NCBI GenBank assembly: GCA_900551385.1
Contig: URVS01000098.1
Span: forward strand, 1 to 5,781
DNA: 5,781 nt
From: an uncultured Mollicutes bacterium
GTDB lineage: Bacteria; Bacillota_I; Bacilli_A; RFN20; CAG-449
Direction: 5' to 3'
Below the pieces are notes generated by a model. That model searched no databases and had not been told where the DNA came from. It worked only from the letters and a program-made list of their open reading frames with translations. This document shows positions 1 to 5,781 of the stretch, piece by piece. Within the stretch, counting starts at the first letter, position 1. Each line of letters begins with the position of its first letter. Position numbers and translations under genes: made by a program.

Positions 1-47
1 TTGCTAAAATATTAACAATTTATATCCTTGTTACTTATTTTAATTAT

Positions 48-76
48 TTCATAAGGTAATTACATAGGGTAGTCAA
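48..76 (-). promoter_or_regulatory. Possible leftward promoter for a gene beyond the window
   Basis: On the minus strand TTGACT (71-76, 5 of 6) is followed after exactly 17 bases by TATGAA (48-53, 4 of 6), predicting a start near 41. It sits past the operon terminator and points out of the left edge. No start codon with an open frame follows within the window. AAGGAT (24-29) is purine-rich, but the nearby TTG leads to a stop within five codons. Confidence 0.35.
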
Positions 77-123
77 TATGGTAGTGTTTTTTATTAATGT
101 GAATAATCACTCTAAAAATAGCC

Positions 124-176
124 AAAATAAAAGTGAACTTAATAAAGTTAATATTTACTCTTAAGTCCACTTTTTT
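124..176 (-). terminator. Rho-independent terminator of the two-gene operon (probably bidirectional)
   Basis: Arms AAAAGTGAACTTAA (129-142) and TTAAGTCCACTTTT (161-174) form a 14-bp stem around an 18-nt loop. On the minus-strand RNA the only non-Watson-Crick position is a G-U wobble; on the plus-strand RNA it would be an A-C mismatch. The stem is therefore best formed in the leftward transcript. It is followed on the minus strand by TTTTATTTT. A T-run at 171-176 also follows it on the plus strand. It lies about 25 bases past the GH3 stop codon. Confidence 0.85.
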
Positions 177-198
177 AATATATTATTTTATTATTATA

Positions 199-3100
199 TT
201 ATTTTTCTTCTAGTTTAGGTTCTTCTTTTTGACTTTTTTTATTTCTAATAACATTTATAGCAACAATAGACCATAAACCAGCAGTTATTGTATACATACT
301 AATTACTAATACATAATTAATCCATATTTCCCAAGTAGCAAGTGTTCTATATGATTTTGCATTTGGTGCAATTCCATTATATGTTCCAGAATTTACTAAT
401 GTATATGAAATATTTTTAATAGCTTTTCTTATTGAATGTAATGCAGTAATTGAAGAACTGTCTTTAAAGATATCTTTCATTGATTGACTTTTAATTCCAG
501 AGAATGCGGTTAAATAGAAATCATTACCACTTCTAAGCATTTGATCCAATCCAACTTTTGGTGCATAATCAGTAATAACCATACCTTCAAAGCCCCATTC
601 ATTTCTTAATACTCCTGTATTTAATGACCAATTTTGAGCACACATTACTGGACCAATACAGTTGAATCCAGTCATAACTCCGTTACAAGCACGAATAACT
701 TTATAATCATTTTGTTTTGTTTCACTATTATAATAATTTAGTTTTTGACGAGCAGTTTTAGCACATATTTCAAATGGTTTTAAATATAATTCACGAATTG
801 CTTGTTCATTAGCCCATGTCATAACCATATCTTGTCTATTTGATTCTTGTTCGTTTAAAGCAAAATGTTTCATATATGTATAGATACCACCATCTGCTGC
901 ACCTGACATGATATTTGCACTTATTATTCCTGACATAACTGGATCTTCAGAAATGTATTCAGCATTTCTACCACCAAATGGTGATCTATGTAAGTTCATT
1001 GCTGGAGCATATAGACCTTGAACATTATTACTTAAACCTTCTTGACCCATAGTTTTTCCTCTTTGATAAGCCAAACGAGGATTAAATGTACAAGCTGTTA
1101 TTGTTTGAGATGAATAATTACACCATCTCCAATCTTTTTTAGAACCAAATGTTGAGAAACCATCTGGACCATCAAAATCTTCAGTTGATATTTTATTAAT
1201 TGCATCTAAAGCACCAGTGTTATACGCACCATAACCTAATAATTTACCAATTTGATTTAAATTATCAGTGTTTTTAAATGATATTTGATTGATTAAATCA
1301 TCCCATGACTCATCATCATAATCGACTCCACGATAACTTGACAAAACTAAACCTTTTTGTTCGATTTTAAATGGTCTAGTATCTCTTACTTTAGAACCTT
1401 TTTGATTTCCTAATACTGGGTGTTCTTTAATATCCATTACACTTTGTTTGTATGAATCAAATTCTTCTTTATAGATATCTTTTAAAGTTCTATCAGCTTC
1501 TGTAGGTTTAGTAGGATAAGTATTTTTAAAATCTTTTCTTGATAAATTTGTTATTCCATCTTCATTCATATAATCACTACATGATTGGAATAAATTAGTA
1601 GCAGCGACAAATTTACCACCATTTTTTACTTCTTTAGTTGGATTACCTTCTTTATCTAATTTTGATTGTCCATCTTTTTCACTTTGTCTAGGGTTAGAAT
1701 TATCATAGAAGACATCTTTTGAATTGTTAAATGTCCAAGTGGAAAAATCATCATGAGCGTTCTTTCCTAAATGAATTGTATAATCACCTTTTTCTAAGAA
1801 ATAACATCCTTTAGTTCCATCACCATTATCTCTTTTGTAGAAATATGATGACATTTCATCAATATTGAATTGAAGATTTAATGTTTGACTTTTACCACTT
1901 TCAATTGTGTCAGTTTTATCAAATGTTATTAAATTTTTAGCAGATTTTTCAATACCATTTGTTTTATCAAAATTTGTATAAGGTGCTTCATAATATATTT
2001 GAACTGCATCTTTGCCAGCTTTAGAACCAGTATTTGTTACTTTTACGCTTAATGTTATTTTGTTACCATTAATTTTTTTATCAACGATTTCTTGATTAAA
2101 TGTTGTATAACTTAATCCGTGTCCAAAAGGGAATGCAACTTCATCTTCATAATTAATAGTGCCTTCTTTATATGCAGTTTCAAACCATCTATATCCAACA
2201 TAAATACCTTCTTCATATTGAACAAAAGTTCCATCACTAGTTCCATTTAATTGTTTAACATTTTTATATTTCATTTGTGGATTACCATCTATATATGTAT
2301 CTAATCCATTAAATCCAAAATTAACATTTGCTGGAATTTTAAAGAAGTCTTTTGACCAAGTATCGACTGTTTTACCACTTGGATTAATTTTACCACTTAA
2401 TATATCTCCAATTACACTTGCACCAGCACTACCGGGATTTGGCATATAAAGTATGGCATCACATAATGCATTTGTTTCATCATTAATTTCAAGAATATTA
2501 ATTGCAGTACTAATTAAAATAGTTTTTTTACAATTTGCTTTCATGAAACGTAAGGTACTTAATTCTTCGCTTGTTAATTGAAGAGCATGCTTTGATCCAC
2601 CTTCATAACCATCCATTTTTAAATCTGCACCTTCACCACCTTGTCTACTAATAACCATGATTCCAATTGTCCCATTTAAATCTGCTTCATGACCATTATA
2701 AGAACTAAATTCTAAATTATTAATAGGATGTCTTGTACCGTTGTTTACAGTTTTAATATCAACTGGTGATGTATTTGGAGCAGCGGCTGACGTTTTGACT
2801 TTAGCATTTCTTGTAATATTATCAATGCTTGTATTAATTTTAAAATTCTTTTTTATTGATTCCGCTAAAGATATTGTTTCTAACTTTGCACCATTCCAAC
2901 TACTTGATCCACCAGTAAAACCTGTACGATAATAATTATATCCAAATGGAGAAATAATTTCATTTTCATCTAACGGTAAACAGTTATCATTTTTTAATAA
3001 AACAACGCCTTCTTCAGCAATTTTAGAAGTTAAATTAACACTTTCTTCAAGAGCTTCTGTATCAGATTTCTTTTTGTAATAGTCAGTATCAATATTTTTG

Positions 3101-3270
3101 TTTTCTTCTGTTATAAGTTTTCCTTGTCCAAATACTGTATCTAAAGTAGGTCTAAACATATCAGAAAAGATAGGTACTGCTATAGCAATTGCAAGTGATA
3201 AAGCACTTAGAGGTATGAATATAGAAGCACATTTTTTTAAAGACATAATCTTTTTTTCTTTTTTACTCAT
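199..3270 (-). CDS. Membrane-tethered, circularly permuted glycoside hydrolase family 3 (beta-glucosidase-like)
   Basis: Probably removes terminal beta-linked sugars (glucose-type) from oligosaccharides outside the cell by the retaining GH3 mechanism. Domain order is reversed from classical GH3: a C-terminal-type alpha/beta domain first (about residues 80-320), then an Fn3-like domain (about 395-510), a linker, then the TIM-barrel domain (about 630-960). This is the order known from Ruminococcus albus-type beta-glucosidases. Visible motifs: SRQGGEGADL (208-217) with candidate acid/base E213; DGPDG (700-704); GGRNAEYISEDP (766-777); MKHF (800-803); GFEGMVITDY (893-902) with nucleophile D901. 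The NagZ His/Asp dyad motif is absent, so beta-N-acetylglucosaminidase is less likely. A hydrophobic helix at 14-36 follows a Lys-rich start, and another at about 981-1006 is followed by RNKK, so both termini should be cytoplasmic and the enzyme body outside. The start is fixed by AGGAG six bases upstream; an in-frame Met at residue 9 lacks such a site. The gene looks intact. Exact substrate is unknown. Confidence 0.93.
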   Translation of the reverse strand: MSKKEKKIMSLKKCASIFIPLSALSLAIAIAVPIFSDMFRPTLDTVFGQGKLITEENKNIDTDYYKKKSDTEALEESVNLTSKIAEEGVVLLKNDNCLPLDENEIISPFGYNYYRTGFTGGSSSWNGAKLETISLAESIKKNFKINTSIDNITRNAKVKTSAAAPNTSPVDIKTVNNGTRHPINNLEFSSYNGHEADLNGTIGIMVISRQGGEGADLKMDGYEGGSKHALQLTSEELSTLRFMKANCKKTILISTAINILEINDETNALCDAILYMPNPGSAGASVIGDILSGKINPSGKTVDTWSKDFFKIPANVNFGFNGLDTYIDGNPQMKYKNVKQLNGTSDGTFVQYEEGIYVGYRWFETAYKEGTINYEDEVAFPFGHGLSYTTFNQEIVDKKINGNKITLSVKVTNTGSKAGKDAVQIYYEAPYTNFDKTNGIEKSAKNLITFDKTDTIESGKSQTLNLQFNIDEMSSYFYKRDNGDGTKGCYFLEKGDYTIHLGKNAHDDFSTWTFNNSKDVFYDNSNPRQSEKDGQSKLDKEGNPTKEVKNGGKFVAATNLFQSCSDYMNEDGITNLSRKDFKNTYPTKPTEADRTLKDIYKEEFDSYKQSVMDIKEHPVLGNQKGSKVRDTRPFKIEQKGLVLSSYRGVDYDDESWDDLINQISFKNTDNLNQIGKLLGYGAYNTGALDAINKISTEDFDGPDGFSTFGSKKDWRWCNYSSQTITACTFNPRLAYQRGKTMGQEGLSNNVQGLYAPAMNLHRSPFGGRNAEYISEDPVMSGIISANIMSGAADGGIYTYMKHFALNEQESNRQDMVMTWANEQAIRELYLKPFEICAKTARQKLNYYNSETKQNDYKVIRACNGVMTGFNCIGPVMCAQNWSLNTGVLRNEWGFEGMVITDYAPKVGLDQMLRSGNDFYLTAFSGIKSQSMKDIFKDSSSITALHSIRKAIKNISYTLVNSGTYNGIAPNAKSYRTLATWEIWINYVLVISMYTITAGLWSIVAINVIRNKKSQKEEPKLEEK

Positions 3271-3276
3271 TTTTTT

Positions 3277-3281
3277 CTCCT
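3277..3281 (-). promoter_or_regulatory. Shine-Dalgarno of the GH3 gene, overlapping the upstream stop codon
   Basis: The junction reads TAGGAGAAAAAAATG on the minus strand. AGGAG shares bases with the TAG stop of the upstream gene and lies six bases before the GH3 ATG. Ribosomes finishing the first gene are placed directly on the second start, which suggests translational coupling. It also decides the GH3 start over the Met at residue 9. Confidence 0.85.
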
Positions 3282-5487
3282 ATTTTATTGTTAAAGTAAC
3301 ACTCTTCCAGTTACCACATGCTATACCTTTAAATGAATATTGATTTTTATATTCTTCACCAAATAAATTAATTCTAACAACATTTTTACCTTTAGATAAT
3401 TTTACTTGGCCCAAATGAATTGTTTGGAAATTTTCCATACATGCATGAGTTGCAAATCCCCAAGATACATTATTATTTAATACTCCATCAACTCTAAATT
3501 TATCTGCTATCTCATTATCTTCAGCATTTAACAAATGTCCTTTAACAATTGATGCTTCATCTGCTATAAATTCAGTTGTTGTTTCATTTACTGTATTTGT
3601 TAATTTTACAAATTTATTTATTTGCATATCACTTGATCCAACAAATCTCATTCCAGATTCATTATTATACAATCCAGGTATTTCTGGATCATAATTATCT
3701 GTTTTATCTGTATTAATATTTTTATAAACATAAATATTACTTGCCATTTCTGCAGTTAAATCAACAACTTTATTATCTTCTCCAATATCTAAAACAAATT
3801 CAAAATATGATGTTGTTGAGACTTTTTCTAAATATTTATCTTTAGATAATTTTTGATTAATAATTCCTGCTTTATGAGCTTCATCAGTACTCATTTCTAC
3901 ATATTTAACAAGAGCAGTCTCATCACTTAATTTTTGTTTATAATCATTAGTATTAGCTTTTAATGGAATATTATATTCTTTGTTATTATATCTAATTGTT
4001 GCATTTGTATCACAAACTACTGAACATTCTTCTATTAATTCAACATCTGAATTATTAATGTTACATTCAACACCATCTTTAGTGTATCCAATAAATTTGT
4101 TATCACTTACAACAAATTTTTCTCCAAATGAATATAATGATTTTTTTGTATCATTATTAATTGCTACAACATTATTAACTTCTGTATCAATATTATCATC
4201 AACATAAATTAATTCAATTTTATCCCAGTTACCACATAAAGAAGATGCATAACCAAATCCAACACCATTATAACCAATATTAATAGAAATATTATTATCA
4301 CCTTTTTTAATATCAACCGATCCTAAATGAATTCTTGTAAAATTATTTAATAAATAATATGTACATGTTCCCCATGAATTCCACTTTCCATTTTCATCTT
4401 TTTTATCATATTCACCTAAGATATTTTTATCATCGTTTTTTGCTAAATTAGATTGATTAATTTTTGCGTTTTCGCTAACAACACCATTTTCACCATTATT
4501 CGTTAATGTAACAAATTTAGTAAAATCAATTGCTTTAGAAGCTGTAAATCCAGTTTTACAATTATCCCAAACATTTTCTAATGCCCCGTTTGTTCCTGTT
4601 GTAGTTCCATTACTTGCAACATAAGCATAGATATCAATTTTACCTAATTCAACATTTGATTTATAATTATATTCAAATTTACTATATGCAGAAACATTTT
4701 CTAAAAATTTTGTATTTTCTATTCTTTTTGTTCCAATAGTAGCTTTTTTTTCATCAACAGTAAATCCTTCACCAACTTCACTTTCTGTTTTATTATTTTT
4801 ATTACGATCATGAACTGGTTCAATATATTTAACAGGTGCATTTTCTTTTAATTCACATTCTGAAATTAATTTATATGTCGAACCACCATTTAAAACAGTA
4901 TTAACACTTGTTTTTTTGATTCCTTTTGTAGAATGTAAAGTATTATCATTTAAAACAGCATATGGTCTTACTGTAATAGCAGTATCTAAATAAACACTTG
5001 GAATTTTTTGTAATGTATAAGTAATAAAATAACTATATTTAGCAGTAGCGTCAAATTCATTCATATTTTCTTTTGAATAAATTTTATCACCTGCTCTTAA
5101 TTTTGTATAAATTGTAGAAACATCAACAGAATAATCTTTCCATCCATCATTATAATAATAGTTTACATTAAAACCTAATTTACTATAAGGAAGATTATCT
5201 ATATCGCCAACAATTGCAGATACAAATCTTATATCATAAGTTTCATTATCAACATTTTTTTGAATTTGAGCTTGTGCTTTAGAAACATATTGAGAATTTG
5301 TTTCTGCATTTTCAAATGAAATAGTATCGTTTTTTAATAATCTATTTTTTATTTTAAATGTTTTTTCATCTTTTAACACATAAGCATCATCATCAATAAA
5401 ATGTTTAATTTTTTCTACTTTTGCATTATTAAGAGAACAAATTGTAGTTAATAATCCAAAAGCAATAAATAATAGTGTTTTTTTCAT
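3280..5487 (-). CDS. Exported multimodular protein with two carbohydrate-binding-like modules and an Ig-like domain
   Basis: No catalytic domain is recognisable; the likely role is binding glycan at the cell surface for the GH3 encoded next in the operon (inference). Residues 1-22 form a signal peptide (MKK, hydrophobic 4-17). Residues about 79-200 are a beta-rich module with RFVSAI (87-92), YSKLGF (101-106) and TVRPYAVL (172-179), which I cannot name. Residues about 217-428 and 526-735 are related modules: both begin VKYIE/VKYVE, and both contain SWG, then NF..IHLG.V, then KG, and end at CGNW (418-421 and 724-727). The pattern resembles jelly-roll CBM6/CBM35-type modules. Between them, about 437-510, lies a bacterial Ig-like (Big_3-like) segment with YSFGEKF, TKDG and YNNKEY. 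No sortase motif or C-terminal membrane helix is present, and C17 sits in a poor lipobox (TTIC). The start is supported by AAAGGA ten bases upstream. The next gene begins nine bases after the stop. Coding is certain; function is tentative. Confidence 0.88.
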   Translation of the reverse strand: MKKTLLFIAFGLLTTICSLNNAKVEKIKHFIDDDAYVLKDEKTFKIKNRLLKNDTISFENAETNSQYVSKAQAQIQKNVDNETYDIRFVSAIVGDIDNLPYSKLGFNVNYYYNDGWKDYSVDVSTIYTKLRAGDKIYSKENMNEFDATAKYSYFITYTLQKIPSVYLDTAITVRPYAVLNDNTLHSTKGIKKTSVNTVLNGGSTYKLISECELKENAPVKYIEPVHDRNKNNKTESEVGEGFTVDEKKATIGTKRIENTKFLENVSAYSKFEYNYKSNVELGKIDIYAYVASNGTTTGTNGALENVWDNCKTGFTASKAIDFTKFVTLTNNGENGVVSENAKINQSNLAKNDDKNILGEYDKKDENGKWNSWGTCTYYLLNNFTRIHLGSVDIKKGDNNISINIGYNGVGFGYASSLCGNWDKIELIYVDDNIDTEVNNVVAINNDTKKSLYSFGEKFVVSDNKFIGYTKDGVECNINNSDVELIEECSVVCDTNATIRYNNKEYNIPLKANTNDYKQKLSDETALVKYVEMSTDEAHKAGIINQKLSKDKYLEKVSTTSYFEFVLDIGEDNKVVDLTAEMASNIYVYKNINTDKTDNYDPEIPGLYNNESGMRFVGSSDMQINKFVKLTNTVNETTTEFIADEASIVKGHLLNAEDNEIADKFRVDGVLNNNVSWGFATHACMENFQTIHLGQVKLSKGKNVVRINLFGEEYKNQYSFKGIACGNWKSVTLTIK
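3283..3912 (-). repeat. Protein-level repeat B: carbohydrate-binding-like module
   Basis: Encodes about residues 526-735, ending at the C-terminus of the exported protein. Matches to repeat A are VKYVE (527-531), FVKLTN (626-631), SWG (675-677), NF..IHLG.V (686-695), SKG (698-700) and CGNWKSVTL (724-732). The closing GNW strand resembles the last strand of CBM6/35-like jelly rolls; that family assignment is tentative. Confidence 0.65.
4204..4839 (-). repeat. Protein-level repeat A: carbohydrate-binding-like module
   Basis: Encodes about residues 217-428 of the exported protein. It aligns by eye with repeat B over the VKYIE start, a KF.TLTN strand (324-330), SWG (371-373), NF..IHLG.V (382-391), KKG (394-396) and CGNWDKIEL (418-426). 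The SWG to NF distance is identical in both copies. Divergence between the two is high, so this is an old duplication rather than a recent one. Confidence 0.65.
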
Positions 5488-5497
5488 TAGGTTTAAT

Positions 5498-5503
5498 TCC
5501 TTT
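5498..5503 (-). promoter_or_regulatory. Ribosome binding site of the 735-codon gene
   Basis: AAAGGA on the minus strand stands ten bases before the ATG at 5487. It is the only purine-rich site close to this start, which agrees with the Lys-Lys signal peptide that begins there. Confidence 0.7.
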
Positions 5504-5507
5504 AAAT

Positions 5508-5543
5508 AAAAAATCTCCGAAATATCATAAAAGTTTCATTCGG
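5508..5543 (-). promoter_or_regulatory. Weak attenuator-like hairpin in the operon leader
   Basis: In the leftward RNA, CCGAA (from 5543-5539) can pair with TTCGG (5521-5517), and three bases later comes a run of six T (5513-5508). This has the outline of a short intrinsic terminator. It is mutually exclusive with the GTTTCAT/ATGAAAC hairpin, because its first arm lies in the loop and second stem of that hairpin. The stem is only 5 bp with a 17-nt loop, so it may be chance. Confidence 0.2.
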
Positions 5544-5551
5544 TATGAAAC
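5533..5551. promoter_or_regulatory. Palindromic candidate operator at the transcription start
   Basis: GTTTCAT-TCGGT-ATGAAAC is a 19-bp inverted repeat with perfect 7-bp arms. It falls at about +2 to +20 of the predicted transcript, a classic repressor position. GGTATGAAA (5542-5550) recurs as a direct copy at 5567-5575, inside the promoter spacer, 25 bp away. The symmetry suits a dimeric repressor of LacI or GntR type, but no regulator gene is in the window. It does not fit the CcpA cre consensus in spacing. The same sequence could form an RNA hairpin at the 5' end of the message. Confidence 0.45.
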
Positions 5552-5558
5552 GAAATGA

Positions 5559-5587
5559 ATAATACTGGTATGAAATAATTTGGTAAA
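5559..5587 (-). promoter_or_regulatory. Probable sigma-A-type promoter of the binding protein-GH3 operon
   Basis: On the minus strand, TTTACC (5582-5587, 4 of 6 to TTGACA) is separated by exactly 17 bases from TATTAT (5559-5564, 5 of 6 to TATAAT). The predicted start site is near 5552, giving a leader of about 65 nt. A second -10-like hexamer, TATGAT (5524-5529), lacks a reasonable -35 at the right spacing, so it is the weaker choice. In such AT-rich DNA a promoter call from sequence alone stays provisional. Confidence 0.55.
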
Positions 5588-5632
5588 TATTTTAATGTAA
5601 AAATTTACAAATATTTACATTGCAAAACAATG
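5583..5632. repeat. Cluster of AT-rich inverted repeats upstream of the operon promoter
   Basis: GTAAATATTT (5583-5592) and AAATATTTAC (5609-5618) are perfect inverted copies. AATGTAAA (5594-5601) and TTTACATT (5614-5621) form a second pair, and TGTAAA/TTTACA (5596-5601, 5604-5609) a third. CATTG/CAATG (5618-5622, 5628-5632) could fold as a small hairpin after the tRNA transcript, but no clean T-run follows it on the minus strand. The cluster could be a regulator site, a weak tRNA terminator, or AT-rich coincidence. Confidence 0.35.
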
Positions 5633-5678
5633 ACTTATGACTTTGTGAGATGATTTGATTTTTTGAGAATGTATATAA

Positions 5679-5755
<77 letters not shown>

Positions 5756-5781
5756 ATTTTAAGGGTTACATCTTTTGTATG

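Noticed and set aside
3..59. Open plus-strand frame entering from the left edge and ending at TAA (57-59).
   Set aside because: Only 18 codons, no recognisable sequence, and a leftward promoter overlaps its end. It could be the tail of a convergent gene but cannot be supported.
2741..2932. 63-codon plus-strand open frame.
   Set aside because: Lies wholly inside and antisense to the GH3 gene, with no ribosome site or recognisable product.
3098..3343. 81-codon plus-strand open frame with a hydrophobic stretch.
   Set aside because: Antisense to the start of GH3 and the gene junction. Its hydrophobic part mirrors the T-rich complement of Lys codons.
3980..4207. 75-codon plus-strand open frame.
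   Set aside because: Antisense to the Ig-like part of the exported protein; composition is explained by the opposite strand.
5545..5558. Possible catabolite (cre) site in TGAAACGAAATGAA.
   Set aside because: The CG is one position off the cre consensus and the second half lacks the expected CA end.

Overview
The window is strongly AT-rich (well under 35% GC by eye). Nearly all of it is occupied by two large genes transcribed leftward (minus strand), with one tRNA gene at the right edge. The low GC, the Lys/Asn/Ile-rich proteins, the secreted beta-module proteins and a permuted family 3 glycosidase suggest a low-GC Firmicutes or Mollicutes-related, probably host-associated anaerobe (Erysipelotrichia/RF39-like Bacilli would fit). 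This placement is inference. Tryptophan codons examined are TGG (for example GH3 residues 714 and 716), so there is no sign of UGA reassignment.

Layout, in the direction of transcription from right to left. A tRNA-Arg(UCU) gene (5679-5755, minus) is followed by about 190 bases of intergenic DNA. This holds AT-rich inverted repeats, a good -35/-10 promoter (5559-5587), and a 19-bp perfect-arm palindrome just at the predicted transcription start (5533-5551). The leader is about 65 nt and ends in a ribosome binding site. Next is a 735-codon gene for an exported, non-enzymatic protein: signal peptide, an unnamed beta module, two related carbohydrate-binding-like modules, and an Ig-like domain between them. 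Nine bases after it, with the Shine-Dalgarno overlapping its stop codon, begins a 1023-codon gene for a family 3 glycoside hydrolase of the circularly permuted type, with a membrane helix at each end. A hairpin terminator (124-176) closes the two-gene operon. Positions 1-123 contain no supported gene, but do hold a plausible leftward promoter for something outside the window.

The operon reads as a compact surface glycan-use unit: a putative binding protein that captures a polysaccharide or oligosaccharide outside the cell, and a membrane-tethered exo-acting beta-glycosidase that cleaves it. The palindrome at the start site, with an extra half-site in the promoter spacer, suggests repression by a local sugar-responsive regulator not present in the window. 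The sugar specificity cannot be read from the sequence.
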